The position numbers were made by a program, and so were the translations under genes. A stretch of DNA of 64,000 bases, taken from the NCBI GenBank assembly GCA_008638205.1, contig VTPO01000006.1, forward strand, positions 1 through 64,000. The letters run 5' to 3'. Under the pieces are notes generated by a model. That model had not been told where the DNA came from and did not search any database. It was given only the letters and a program-made list of their open reading frames with translations. Below are positions 25,965 to 34,126 of this stretch, in pieces; the stretch's first letter is position 1, and each line of letters starts with the position of its first letter. The DNA comes from Pelagibacteraceae bacterium (GTDB lineage Bacteria > Pseudomonadota > Alphaproteobacteria > Pelagibacterales > Pelagibacteraceae).

Positions 25965-26969
25965 ATGAAAAAACTAATATCTTCTGTAGTAGGAGCTTTA
26001 AGTATTTTTGCTTTAAGTTTATCACTGACGGCTACGGCAAAGTCAGCTGAATTTTTTACTATAGGAACAGGTGGACCAACTGGAGTTTATTTCCAAACTG
26101 GTAACGCTATTTGTAAGATGTTGCACAAATCTGCAATCAGTAAAGAGCACGGAAGAAAAAAAGGTGGTGACAAAGCTTACAGATGTACAGCACCTTCTAC
26201 TGGTGGTTCGAATTACAATATTGGACAAATTAAAGAAGGTGAATTTCAATTTGGTGTAGCTCAGTCTGACTGGCAATACCATGCTGTAAATGGATCTAGC
26301 AAATGGGAAGGAAAAAAATACGGAAATCTAAGAGCTGTATTCTCTGTACACAACGAGCCTTTTCAAATTTGGGCTAGCAAAAAATCTAAAGTTAAAGACT
26401 TTAAAGGCCTTAAAGGAAAAGTAGTAAACATTGGTAACCCAGGTTCTGGACAAAGAGGAACTATGGAAGAGCTAATGAAAGCTATGGGAGTTAACAATAG
26501 TTACTTCAAATCAACTACAGAGCTTACATCATCTGAGCAAGTAAAAGCTTTATGTGATGGTAAAATTGATGCATTCGGTTATTCAGTTGGATTTCCAAAT
26601 GGAGCAATGGAACAAGCTGCTACTTGTGCTGCGAAAGCAAGCCCAATTAATTTAACTGGATCTGAAGTGAAAAAGTTAATTAGTGGAGCTGATTACTATG
26701 CACAAGCTGTAATACCAAAAGGTACTTACTCTAATCAGAAAAAAGACGCGACTACTTTTGGTGTAAAAGCTACAGTAGTAACAAGTGCTGATGTTTCTGA
26801 TGAGTTAGTATATTTGGTGACAAAAGCTGTTTTTGAAAACTTTGATGATTTCAAAAAACAACATCCTGCATTTTCTTTTTTAAGTAAAAAAGATATGATC
26901 AAAGATGGTTTGTCTGCACCTTTACATCCTGGTGCGATTAAATATTACAAAGAAGCTGGGTTAATGTAA
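25965..26969 (+). CDS. TAXI family TRAP transporter solute-binding protein
   Basis: Periplasmic substrate-binding protein of a tripartite ATP-independent transporter, TAXI type. It has 334 residues with a signal peptide ending near residue 28 (SLTATAKSA before EFFTIGTGGPTGVYFQTG, the family's opening motif). QFGVAQSDW, then FSVHNEPFQIWA, VNIGNPGSGQRGTMEEL and LCDGKIDAFGYSVG are also typical. Substrates of TAXI systems are poorly known (organic and amino acids in the few tested cases). A strong Shine-Dalgarno and the following terminator suggest it is made in excess over its permease. Confidence 0.93.
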   Translation: MKKLISSVVGALSIFALSLSLTATAKSAEFFTIGTGGPTGVYFQTGNAICKMLHKSAISKEHGRKKGGDKAYRCTAPSTGGSNYNIGQIKEGEFQFGVAQSDWQYHAVNGSSKWEGKKYGNLRAVFSVHNEPFQIWASKKSKVKDFKGLKGKVVNIGNPGSGQRGTMEELMKAMGVNNSYFKSTTELTSSEQVKALCDGKIDAFGYSVGFPNGAMEQAATCAAKASPINLTGSEVKKLISGADYYAQAVIPKGTYSNQKKDATTFGVKATVVTSADVSDELVYLVTKAVFENFDDFKKQHPAFSFLSKKDMIKDGLSAPLHPGAIKYYKEAGLM

Positions 26970-26989
26970 TCTAGTTTTTAAACTAAATT

Positions 26990-27023
26990 AAAAAGGCCCG
27001 CTTTTTAGTTGGGCCTTTTTTTT
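26990..27023 (+). terminator. Rho-independent terminator between TAXI and TRAP permease genes
   Basis: AAAAAGGCCC (26990-26999) and GGGCCTTTTT (27011-27020) form a 10-bp stem with an 11-base loop, followed by more T. It lies 20 bases after the binding-protein gene and 20 bases before the permease gene, so it likely acts as an attenuator. It gives much binding-protein mRNA and less permease mRNA by read-through. Confidence 0.85.
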
Positions 27024-27042
27024 ATAGCCCAGTATTTTCACA

Positions 27043-29367
27043 ATGGTTTTAAATATAAAAAAAAATGTAGAAAGTAAGATCCAGGAAGATTTATCTCCTA
27101 CGAGAAATTTGACTGGAACGCATTTAAAAATTGTAAGTGCTCTTGCAATCATTTGGTCTTTATTTCAGCTTTGGTATGCATCTCCTTTTCCATTCATGTT
27201 CGATTTTGGAATGTTTAAAGGTCTACCAGCAAGAGCTATACATTTAGGATTTGCCCTAACTTTAACATTCTTAATTTATCCTTTTTCTAGAGGTAAAAAA
27301 ATTTCTTTCTTTGATATTATAATTAGCATTACAGCAGCTTTTTGCTGTTTATATATTTATTTTTTTTATGACCAACTTATTGCAAGAGGCGGGGTTCTTT
27401 TAGAGGTTGATATTGCAAATCTTTCCATTCCATTGGAAATTATTATCGGTAGTATTGGAATTCTTATTTTGCTAGAGGCCACAAGAAGAGCCATCGGCAC
27501 ACCCTTAGTTATTATTGCAGTATGTTTTTTATTATTTTCTTACTTTGGAAGATATGCACCTGAGATTATTTCTCATGGAGGATTATCTTTAAAACGTCTT
27601 GTTGGCTTTCAATGGTTTGATCAGGAAGCTATTTTTGGAATTCCCATTGGTGTTTCTGTTGATTTTATTTTTTTATTTGTTTTATTTGGCGCTCTTTTAG
27701 AAACGGCTGGAGGAGGAAAATATTTTTTAGATTTAGCATTTTCAATGGTGGGAAGAATGAGAGGAGGTCCTGCAAAAGCTGCTATTCTTGGTTCTGGATT
27801 AACTGGATTAATTTCAGGTTCTTCAATTGCAAATACAGTAACCACAGGAACTTTTACCATTCCTATTATGAAAAAATCTGGCTTTTCCAAAGAAAAAGCT
27901 GGAGCCATTGAGGTATCTGCGTCAGTCAACGGCCAAATAATGCCTCCCGTTATGGGTGCTGCTGCTTTTGTAATGGCTAGTTTTATAGGAGTGACTTACT
28001 TTGAAATTGTCAAGCATGCATTTCTTCCAGCAATTATTTCATACTTAGCTTTATTTTATATTTCTCATTTAGAGGCATTGAAAATGAACCTAAAAGGAAT
28101 GGAAGAAAGTGAAATTCCAAATTTGAAAAAAACTTTTTTAGACGGTTTGCATTTTTTAATTCCTATTTTTGTTTTAATTTATATGTTGGTTTTTTTACGT
28201 TACACAGCGTCATATTCAATTTTTTTTGCAACTATCACTTTGATACTTGTGAATTTAGTTCAAAAACTATTTAAAGAATCTGATTATCTATTTGCTTTAA
28301 AATCCTGGTTTAATCAAACAGTAGTTGGCTTTGAAAAAGGTGCATTGAATATGGTTGGAGTGGGTATTGCCATTGCAACAGCCGGAATAATTGTTGGAGC
28401 AGTTGGCTCTACTGGCTTAAGCACTAATTTAATTATCGTCATAGAATCTATTGCCAAAGACAATATCGTGATCTTATTATTTTTAACTATAATCTTATGT
28501 TTATTGTTAGGTATGGGTCTACCAACTACTGCTAATTATGTAGTGGTTGCCTCATTGATGGCTGCGGTACTAGTTGAGGTAGGGGCGGCTTCAGGATTTA
28601 TTTTTCCATTAATTGCGGTTCATTTGTTTGTGTTTTATTTTGGGTTAATGGCGGATGTTACCCCTCCTGTTGGACTTGCTTCTTATGCTGCAGCAGCTAT
28701 TTCGGGAGGAGATCCTCTGAGAACTGGAATGCAAGCATTCTGGTACAGCTTGAGAACTGCGATTCTACCAATTGTTTTTTTATTTAACCATGAATTGTTA
28801 TTAATAGGTATTGAAAATATTTGGCATGGATTATTAGTTATTGTTACCTCCTTAATTGGAATTTTAATTTTCACTTCAGCTACACAGGGTTGGTTTTTCA
28901 ATAAGCTGAGATGGTATGAAATTATTATCTTTTTGTTTATTTCTATCTCCTTTCTTGCGCCAGAGTTTATTTTAAATAGAGTATATCCCAAGTATAATTA
29001 TTTTGATGTCAATCAGGCTCAAACAGTCCAATTAGATTTTGACAAAGAGGTAAGATTTAAAGTGACTAGAAACAGTGATTATGGTGAACGTTACAAGCTA
29101 TTCTTAATTAAAGAAAATAGTTTTGAAAAGAAATATACTCTTCAAGATTTTGGATTGAATGTGGTAACAGACAAAAACAAACTAGTTATTGTAGATACAA
29201 TTAAGTGGAATGGTCTTGCCAAAAAAGCTGGATTTCAGCAGGGAGACATTATTAGCGAATTTAAGATAGAGAATACTAACAGGCCTGACAAAGACTGGAT
29301 TTATCCATTTGCATTAATTCTTCTGGGGTTGTTTGGTTTTTCTAACTACAAAAGAGAGAAAAATTAA
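27043..29367 (+). CDS. TRAP transporter fused permease (4TM/12TM), DUF3394 tail
   Basis: Inner-membrane TRAP permease in which the small DctQ-like and large DctM-like subunits are fused, the arrangement used by TAXI systems. It has 774 residues. The first ~150 residues hold about four to five spans. The large domain then carries family motifs ILGSGLTGLISGSSIANTV, VNGQIMPPVMGAAAFVMASF, LGMGLPTTANYVVVAS and ADVTPPVGLASYAAAAISGG. The C-terminal ~150 residues contain a PDZ-like stretch (DTIKWNGLAKKAGFQQGDII), as in the DUF3394 domain, and a last span. The partner is the binding protein directly upstream. Its stop overlaps that of the convergent sufE. Confidence 0.93.
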   Translation: MVLNIKKNVESKIQEDLSPTRNLTGTHLKIVSALAIIWSLFQLWYASPFPFMFDFGMFKGLPARAIHLGFALTLTFLIYPFSRGKKISFFDIIISITAAFCCLYIYFFYDQLIARGGVLLEVDIANLSIPLEIIIGSIGILILLEATRRAIGTPLVIIAVCFLLFSYFGRYAPEIISHGGLSLKRLVGFQWFDQEAIFGIPIGVSVDFIFLFVLFGALLETAGGGKYFLDLAFSMVGRMRGGPAKAAILGSGLTGLISGSSIANTVTTGTFTIPIMKKSGFSKEKAGAIEVSASVNGQIMPPVMGAAAFVMASFIGVTYFEIVKHAFLPAIISYLALFYISHLEALKMNLKGMEESEIPNLKKTFLDGLHFLIPIFVLIYMLVFLRYTASYSIFFATITLILVNLVQKLFKESDYLFALKSWFNQTVVGFEKGALNMVGVGIAIATAGIIVGAVGSTGLSTNLIIVIESIAKDNIVILLFLTIILCLLLGMGLPTTANYVVVASLMAAVLVEVGAASGFIFPLIAVHLFVFYFGLMADVTPPVGLASYAAAAISGGDPLRTGMQAFWYSLRTAILPIVFLFNHELLLIGIENIWHGLLVIVTSLIGILIFTSATQGWFFNKLRWYEIIIFLFISISFLAPEFILNRVYPKYNYFDVNQAQTVQLDFDKEVRFKVTRNSDYGERYKLFLIKENSFEKKYTLQDFGLNVVTDKNKLVIVDTIKWNGLAKKAGFQQGDIISEFKIENTNRPDKDWIYPFALILLGLFGFSNYKREKN

Positions 29368-29774
29368 GCTAAATTTTTTTTTGCAATTGATATAAGAGTA
29401 TCAATTAAGTTAGAAAGTCCACTTTGTCGTTGAGCTGTAAGCAATTCTAAAATTCCAAGATTTTTAAAATCATCTTTATTTAGTTTTGAAATCTCTGCGA
29501 TTTGTTCATTATTTAGCAGATCAATAACAAGTTTTGCGGTACCTTTTGTAATGAATGCATCGGCATCAAATCTATAGAGCATTGTATCGTTAGACTGTTT
29601 TGAACCAACAACCCAAAGATTAGAAGCACATCCAGCAATTTTATTATCTTGGATTTTATATTGATTATCTAACTCAGTAACCTCATTCGCTATATCAATT
29701 AAGTATTGCAAACGATCCGTTCCTTCTAGAACAGAAATTTCAGCGCCTTTAGCTTTAATTTTTTCAATAATCAT
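29364..29774 (-). CDS. sufE: SufE-family cysteine desulfurase partner
   Basis: Accepts sulfur from the desulfurase SufS and passes it to the Fe-S scaffold. It has 136 residues. The active cysteine is Cys49 in KIAGCASNLWVVG, matching the family's GC.S..W pattern. DRLQYLIDIAN at the N-terminal side and the C-terminal LTAQRQSGLSNLI are also typical. Last gene of a minus-strand set; it overlaps the IscU-like gene by 11 bases, which places both in the same assembly pathway. SufBCDS are not in this window. Confidence 0.9.
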   Translation of the reverse strand: MIIEKIKAKGAEISVLEGTDRLQYLIDIANEVTELDNQYKIQDNKIAGCASNLWVVGSKQSNDTMLYRFDADAFITKGTAKLVIDLLNNEQIAEISKLNKDDFKNLGILELLTAQRQSGLSNLIDTLISIAKKNLA

Positions 29775-30168
29775 TTGTAATAGTCGTAGTTAATATCGCA
29801 TCAATAGGTAAAACAATACAGTTTTTACGATTTCTATTGTTAATATTTAAAAGCGACTTGAAACCCATAATCTCGAAAGTTTGTTTCGTATCAATTTGGT
29901 TAAAAAAGTTCATAATTTGTATTTTAAATAAGCCTAAGCTGTCCCAATTGAGCTTATTTATATTTTGGGAAAGCAATGAAGCTGATGCTTGGCAATAAAT
30001 GCATACTTCACCTTCATACCTAAAATTACTTATTTGTTTATTCTTTAGATCGAATTCTATTTTAATCTCATCGCCACAATTTTTATTTTTTAATATATTT
30101 TTAAATTGAGCATTTCCTTTCAAACCAAAAGATTCTGTGTTGGCAGCAAGTTTAATTAACTCCTCCAT
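29764..30168 (-). CDS. IscU/SufU-like Fe-S scaffold protein (NifU N-terminal type)
   Basis: 134 residues with the pattern of the NifU N-terminal scaffold domain. Cys31 is in KNCGDEI, Cys56 and Cys59 are in GEVCIYCQASASLL, and Cys117 is in NRKNCIVLPIDAI. These match the three cluster-ligand cysteines of IscU, including the Asp after the first. It lacks the LPPVK chaperone-binding segment of classical IscU. Overlap with sufE suggests SufE hands sulfur to this scaffold or that it acts as an assembly accessory. Sequence is otherwise divergent, so the name rests on the cysteine motifs and context. Confidence 0.75.
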   Translation of the reverse strand: MEELIKLAANTESFGLKGNAQFKNILKNKNCGDEIKIEFDLKNKQISNFRYEGEVCIYCQASASLLSQNINKLNWDSLGLFKIQIMNFFNQIDTKQTFEIMGFKSLLNINNRNRKNCIVLPIDAILTTTITNDY

Positions 30169-30177
30169 AAATACATA

Positions 30178-30522
30178 TTACTTTAGATAAGGGCCTATGT
30201 TTAAAATTAATACTTCTTTAACAAGATGATAAAACTGACCTATATTTATAATTAATTGTTCCTTTGCTAAATAGTATGTCTGAAATGAAGGTATATTAGT
30301 AATAATAAAAATTTGTAAATAATCGAGAACTATAATTGATAAACCAAAAAAAATTACGAAAAAAAATAATACTCGAGAAAAATAGAAATTCTTAGAGTTT
30401 AATTTGTTTCCATGTATCCATTTTAAATTACAAATACCACATTGAACTTCTCTATTGCCAGTTCCAAGTTCTGATTTTTTTACATCAAATTGATATTTGC
30501 CACACTTGCAATTTATGATCAC
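30178..30522 (-). CDS. Zinc-ribbon membrane protein (MJ0042-like)
   Basis: 114-residue protein with an N-terminal zinc ribbon: Cys5 and Cys7 in INCKCGKYQFDV, and Cys28 and Cys31 in VQCGICNLKW. This resembles the MJ0042-type ribbon common at the N-terminus of alphaproteobacterial membrane proteins. One membrane span at about residues 48-75 follows (RVLFFFVIFFGLSIIVLDYL). The function of such proteins is unknown. Starts 4 bases within the upstream gene (ATGA overlap), and ends 9 bases before the scaffold gene. Confidence 0.6.
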   Translation of the reverse strand: MIINCKCGKYQFDVKKSELGTGNREVQCGICNLKWIHGNKLNSKNFYFSRVLFFFVIFFGLSIIVLDYLQIFIITNIPSFQTYYLAKEQLIINIGQFYHLVKEVLILNIGPYLK

Positions 30523-30947
30523 TTGCTAGCTCCCGGTGGCATCATAGTAATGATTTTAATTTTAGAGTTATGCAACTTGTTTAAAAATAATGATTTTGTA
30601 TTAGTAGGTTTGTATTTAATTATTTTTGTTAAGAGAAGAGGTTTTTCAAAAGATATAGTTTTAGTTTTCTTTATAACATTATCTTTTTTGACCTTGATAA
30701 CCTTTTTCAGGTTAGTTTTGGAGACCGCACTCTTAACTACAGTTTTTTCTTCTGGTTGTTTATTTATTTCAATTGTAATTTCATTTGGTTGGCTATTTGC
30801 CTCAATAGTAGTTTCATTATTATAAATTCTATTAACTGCTTGTAAAATTTTTTCTGTAGTTGGTTTTTTTGCTTTCTGATGATTTGAAACAGAATTAATA
30901 CTATTAACAGCATCTATAATTTCATTTATTGAAAATTTTTTGTTCAT
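30519..30947 (-). CDS. Hypothetical charged protein with internal repeat
   Basis: Unrecognised 142-residue protein, first gene of the minus-strand set. The N-terminus has two similar helical segments, INEIIDAVNSI and TEKILQAVNRIYN, about 24 residues apart, followed by a lysine-rich, probably disordered middle (KKVIKVKKDNVIKKTK) and a short basic tail. The two segments look like a duplicated short binding motif. An opposite-strand frame at 30490-30825 is the hydrophobic mirror of this lysine-rich gene and is rejected, because the minus-strand frame overlaps its neighbour exactly as an operon gene would. Confidence 0.5.
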   Translation of the reverse strand: MNKKFSINEIIDAVNSINSVSNHQKAKKPTTEKILQAVNRIYNNETTIEANSQPNEITIEINKQPEEKTVVKSAVSKTNLKKVIKVKKDNVIKKTKTISFEKPLLLTKIIKYKPTNTKSLFLNKLHNSKIKIITMMPPGASK

Positions 30948-31016
30948 TAAATTTTTATATCATATTTTAAAAATAAATATAATTTTAAAAATACAACTTA
31001 TAAAAAATATTTAAGC

Positions 31017-31901
31017 ATGAGAAACTTTCTTTTATTTTTATCTACCTTAACCTGTTGGGCACCTACTTGGTATCTTATAAAATTTCAGTTTGGAATTGTT
31101 GATCCTATTGTATCTGTATTTTATCGTTTTTTTTTAGCTGGTGTAATTTTGTTTATTATTTTAATTATTGCAAAAAAAAATATGATTTTTAGAATTAGAG
31201 ATCATATTCGCTTTGTAGCTCTCGGGATTGCTTTGTTTTCCCTAAACTATATATTTTTTTATTCTGCTAATACTTATTTAATAAGTGGAATTGTTACCGT
31301 CGCGTTTTCTTCTATTTTAATTATGAACATTTTGGGAGAGAGAATCTATTTTGGAGTTATTTCATCAAAAAAAACCTGGTTAGCTGCTGGACTTGGAATT
31401 CTAGGAATTTTTATTATTTTTCAAAAAGAAATTTTAACATTTGAATCGAGTAATAATACGCATTTGGGAATCGCCTTTTCTTTTATAGCAACTTTTTGGG
31501 CCTCTACTGGCAATTTGTTGCATCAGAGTAATTTTAAAAACAAGATTCCTTTTTTCCCATCCTTATCTTATGGAATGATTTATGGTTCTTTGTTTACGCT
31601 CATGGTGGCAAAATATCGTGGAGCTGAATTGCTTTTTGACTTTTCTACTTCCTATATTTTTTCTTTCCTGTATTTGGTGATATTTGGATCTGTTATTGCC
31701 TTTTATTTATATTTAAATTTATTAGAAAGGATCGGCTCAGCTAGAGCAGGCTACATAGGAGTAGTTATGCCAATAGTGGCATTATCTATCTCAACGTTTT
31801 TTGAAGGTTTGCAATGGACGGAAAACTTAATTTATGGTCTTCCTATTTTGATTGTTGGGTGTGTGTTGATTCTTGACCAGAAATCCAAATCAGAAGTATA
31901 G
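31017..31901 (+). CDS. EamA-type DMT superfamily transporter
   Basis: Inner-membrane protein of 294 residues with ten hydrophobic spans in two similar halves, the drug/metabolite transporter layout. Typical elements are FYRFFLAGVILF in the first half, ALFSLNYIFFYSANTYLISG and the second-half FGSVIAFYLYLNLLERIGSARAG, then GVVMPIVALSISTFFEG. Members export amino acids, metabolites or drugs; substrate is not predictable. It is divergent from the minus-strand Fe-S set and is followed by a tRNA gene. Confidence 0.85.
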   Translation: MRNFLLFLSTLTCWAPTWYLIKFQFGIVDPIVSVFYRFFLAGVILFIILIIAKKNMIFRIRDHIRFVALGIALFSLNYIFFYSANTYLISGIVTVAFSSILIMNILGERIYFGVISSKKTWLAAGLGILGIFIIFQKEILTFESSNNTHLGIAFSFIATFWASTGNLLHQSNFKNKIPFFPSLSYGMIYGSLFTLMVAKYRGAELLFDFSTSYIFSFLYLVIFGSVIAFYLYLNLLERIGSARAGYIGVVMPIVALSISTFFEGLQWTENLIYGLPILIVGCVLILDQKSKSEV

Positions 31902-31958
31902 AAGGCACCTCTTTTTTATTGTCATCAATTCATTAATTATGTAAAAACTTGCCATCGC

Positions 31959-32034
31959 GCCCCCTTAGCTCATTTGGTAGAGCAATTGATTTGTAATCAA
32001 TAGGTGATCTGTTCGAATCAGATAGGGGGCACCA
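31959..32034 (+). tRNA. tRNA-Thr, anticodon UGU
   Basis: A 76-base tRNA with a fully paired acceptor stem, GCCCCCT (31959-31965) with AGGGGGC (32024-32030), discriminator A and encoded CCA. D arm GCTCATTTGGTAGAGC, anticodon arm ATTGA, loop TTTGTAA, TCAAT, T arm with loop TTCGAAT. Anticodon TGT reads ACA and, with wobble modification, other Thr codons. Confidence 0.96.
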
Positions 32035-32066
32035 TTTTCTTTAGATGGCTATTTAAGTAATAAAAA

Positions 32067-32089
32067 AATAACTTTGTTAATAAGTTATT
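32067..32089 (+). terminator. AT-rich hairpin after tRNA-Thr, possible terminator
   Basis: AATAACTT (32067-32074) pairs with AAGTTATT (32082-32089) around a 7-base loop. It has no G+C-rich core and no long T-run, so termination is only possible, not shown. Confidence 0.3.
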
Positions 32090-32134
32090 TGCTATTTTGG
32101 AAAAAATAAATCACTCTTAATAAAAAGTTAATTT

Positions 32135-33157
32135 ATGAATAAAATTTTAATATTAGGTTTTGGTGTGGCTAGCACAGCTTACATATCTCTTTTAGATCAT
32201 AATAAAAAAAAAGTATCTGTATTGGGCACTCCATTCGATCGTAAAAAAATCTCTAGCTTAAACGCATCTAAAATTAAAAAAGATAAAAAATCTAGACTAG
32301 TTTTTTCAAATAATGTTAAATTTTATAATAATGTAGAAGAGGTTATCAAATCTAAATATTCCTTAGTTGTTGTTGGAGTTAACTCGAATGGAATTTTATG
32401 GGCTTCCCAACAACTTCGTTTACTAAAACCAAGTTGCCCTATTTTAATTTTAACGAAAGGCCTATTTAAATCTAAAAATAAAATTTATAAACTTTCAGAT
32501 TTTTTTAAACAAAAAAATAAATTAACTAAAATAGTTTATGCAGCCGGTCCATGTCTTGCCGGTGAGCTGGTAAACAAAACACACACAAGAACGGTATTGG
32601 CTAGCAATTCAATCGCCAATGCAAAGTACGTTAAAAAAATATTACAAAATGATTATTATCACCCAGATATTACAGCAGATATAGCTGGAGCAGAAATTTG
32701 CTCTGCGACCAAAAATATTTATGCAACCATCATAGGCTCTTCTGTTGGGCAGTCGAATAAATATTTGTCTAAAAAAAATAAGAAAAAAAATTATTTTAAT
32801 GCAGCTTCCGCATTATTTGAACAGTCTATTCGCGAAATGAATATTATAGTTAAAAAATTTAAGGGACAAACCTCAACGGTCTTAGGGCCTGCTGGAACTG
32901 GTGATCTTTACGTGAGTGCTTTGGGAGGAAGAAATAGTAAAATGGGCTCTTTTTTAGGTAGTGGTTTTTTGTATAAAAACATCATTAAATCACAAATGAA
33001 AAATATTACAGTGGAGGGTGCTGAGCTGATGCTTGATGTTGGTTCTTTGCTATTAAAGGCAGTTGGAAAAAACAATCTGCCTCTAGCAAGCCTTTTGTTG
33101 AGCTCTTTAAAAAAAAATAAAAAACTAAAGATAGATTGGAAAAAATTTTCAAATTAG
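32135..33157 (+). CDS. gpsA: NAD(P)-dependent glycerol-3-phosphate dehydrogenase-like protein
   Basis: 340 residues of the GpsA fold, which makes sn-glycerol 3-phosphate for phospholipids. The N-terminal Rossmann motif is divergent: ILGFGVASTAYISLL instead of the usual GxGxWGTALA. Later parts fit better: LILTKGLF, YAAGPCLAGEL, the catalytic-lysine segment CSATKNIYATIIG, and GPAGTGDLYVSALGGRNSKM like the family's GDL...SRN block. The deviations leave open that it is a paralogue with another substrate. It stands alone after a tRNA, upstream of the nuo promoter. Confidence 0.72.
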   Translation: MNKILILGFGVASTAYISLLDHNKKKVSVLGTPFDRKKISSLNASKIKKDKKSRLVFSNNVKFYNNVEEVIKSKYSLVVVGVNSNGILWASQQLRLLKPSCPILILTKGLFKSKNKIYKLSDFFKQKNKLTKIVYAAGPCLAGELVNKTHTRTVLASNSIANAKYVKKILQNDYYHPDITADIAGAEICSATKNIYATIIGSSVGQSNKYLSKKNKKKNYFNAASALFEQSIREMNIIVKKFKGQTSTVLGPAGTGDLYVSALGGRNSKMGSFLGSGFLYKNIIKSQMKNITVEGAELMLDVGSLLLKAVGKNNLPLASLLLSSLKKNKKLKIDWKKFSN

Positions 33158-33189
33158 TTAAGTTTTGCGACATTTTGTGTGGGTAATTA

Positions 33190-33218
33190 GGTCAATCCCT
33201 TATTTATTAGGATATAAT
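33190..33218 (+). promoter_or_regulatory. Candidate promoter for the nuo operon
   Basis: TATAAT at 33213-33218 is a perfect -10 element, 21 bases before nuoA. The -35 region around 33190-33196 (GGTCAAT) is poor. No terminator or gene lies between gpsA and this site, so it is the most likely start of the long nuo-to-dnaE transcript. Confidence 0.45.
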
Positions 33219-33239
33219 TTAGGTGTATAGACAAGGCCT

Positions 33240-33608
33240 ATGGAAACTGAGTTTTTAAGAGATTACGCAACAATTTTAATTTTTTTATTCATTTCGATTG
33301 GTCTTGGTTTTGGGTTTATTTTTGTTAATTTTTTATTTTCACCAAGCAACCCAGACACCGAAAAGCTATCAGCTTATGAGTGTGGTTTTGAGGCTTTCTC
33401 AGATTCTAGAATGAAATTTGATGTAAGGTTTTATCTAGTAGCAATTCTATTTATTATCTTTGACCTTGAAGTGGCTTTTTTATTTCCTTGGGCTGTAACT
33501 TTGGGGCAATTAGGTCCCTTGGGTTTTTGGAGTATGATGATATTTTTAACGGTTCTTACGATTGGTTTTATTTATGAGTGGAAAAAAGGAGCGTTAGATT
33601 GGGAATAG
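33240..33608 (+). CDS. nuoA: NADH-quinone oxidoreductase subunit A
   Basis: Three-span membrane subunit of complex I, 122 residues. The loop [34 protein letters not shown] carries the conserved Cys near the quinone channel (quoted in part: [17 protein letters not shown]). First of the 14 nuo genes, in the order A to N with nothing inserted. The Shine-Dalgarno is weak (AAGG close to the ATG). Confidence 0.96.
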   Translation: METEFLRDYATILIFLFISIGLGFGFIFVNFLFSPSNPDTEKLSAYECGFEAFSDSRMKFDVRFYLVAILFIIFDLEVAFLFPWAVTLGQLGPLGFWSMMIFLTVLTIGFIYEWKKGALDWE

Positions 33609-34126
33609 TACCTGCAGAAAAATTAAAAGAGATTCCAAAAGAATTCAGAGAAGTTGCTGAAGAATTTACGGAAAAGGGATTTGTTACCATAGGTAGTGAT
33701 AGACTCATAAATTGGGCTAGAACCGGATCTTTGCACTGGATGACTTTTGGTCTTGCATGCTGTGCTGTTGAAATGATGCAAACTTCCATGCCAAGATATG
33801 ACCTGGAACGTTTTGGAGCAGCCCCGAGAGCATCACCTCGTCAATCAGATGTCATGATTGTTGCTGGAACTTTAACAAACAAAATGGCTCCTGCTTTAAG
33901 AAAAGTTTATGATCAAATGCCAGAACCTAGATATGTAATTTCCATGGGTAGTTGCGCCAATGGTGGTGGCTATTATCATTATTCTTATTCAGTAGTAAGA
34001 GGCTGTGATAAAATTGTACCCGTAGATATTTATGTTCCGGGCTGCCCACCTTCAGCGGAAGCATTGCTGTATGGCATTTTGCAACTTCAAAAAAAAATAA
34101 GAAGAGAAGGAAGTCTTCAACGCTAA
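33599..34126 (+). CDS. nuoB: NADH-quinone oxidoreductase subunit B
   Basis: Holds cluster N2, the last [4Fe-4S] centre before quinone. Ligands are visible in [20 protein letters not shown] and [11 protein letters not shown]. The frame is open from a GTG at 33578, but I chose the TTG at 33599: a good Shine-Dalgarno AAGGAG (33586-33591) lies seven bases before it, it overlaps nuoA by only ten bases, and the product then begins near the family norm ([12 protein letters not shown]). The length is then 175 residues. Confidence 0.95.
   Translation: MGIVPAEKLKEIPKEFREVAEEFTEKGFVTIGSDRLINWARTGSLHWMTFGLACCAVEMMQTSMPRYDLERFGAAPRASPRQSDVMIVAGTLTNKMAPALRKVYDQMPEPRYVISMGSCANGGGYYHYSYSVVRGCDKIVPVDIYVPGCPPSAEALLYGILQLQKKIRREGSLQR

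Noticed and set aside
30490-30825. Plus-strand hydrophobic frame of 111 codons
   Set aside because: Mirror of a lysine-rich minus-strand gene that overlaps its operon neighbour by four bases; the minus-strand gene is the real one.
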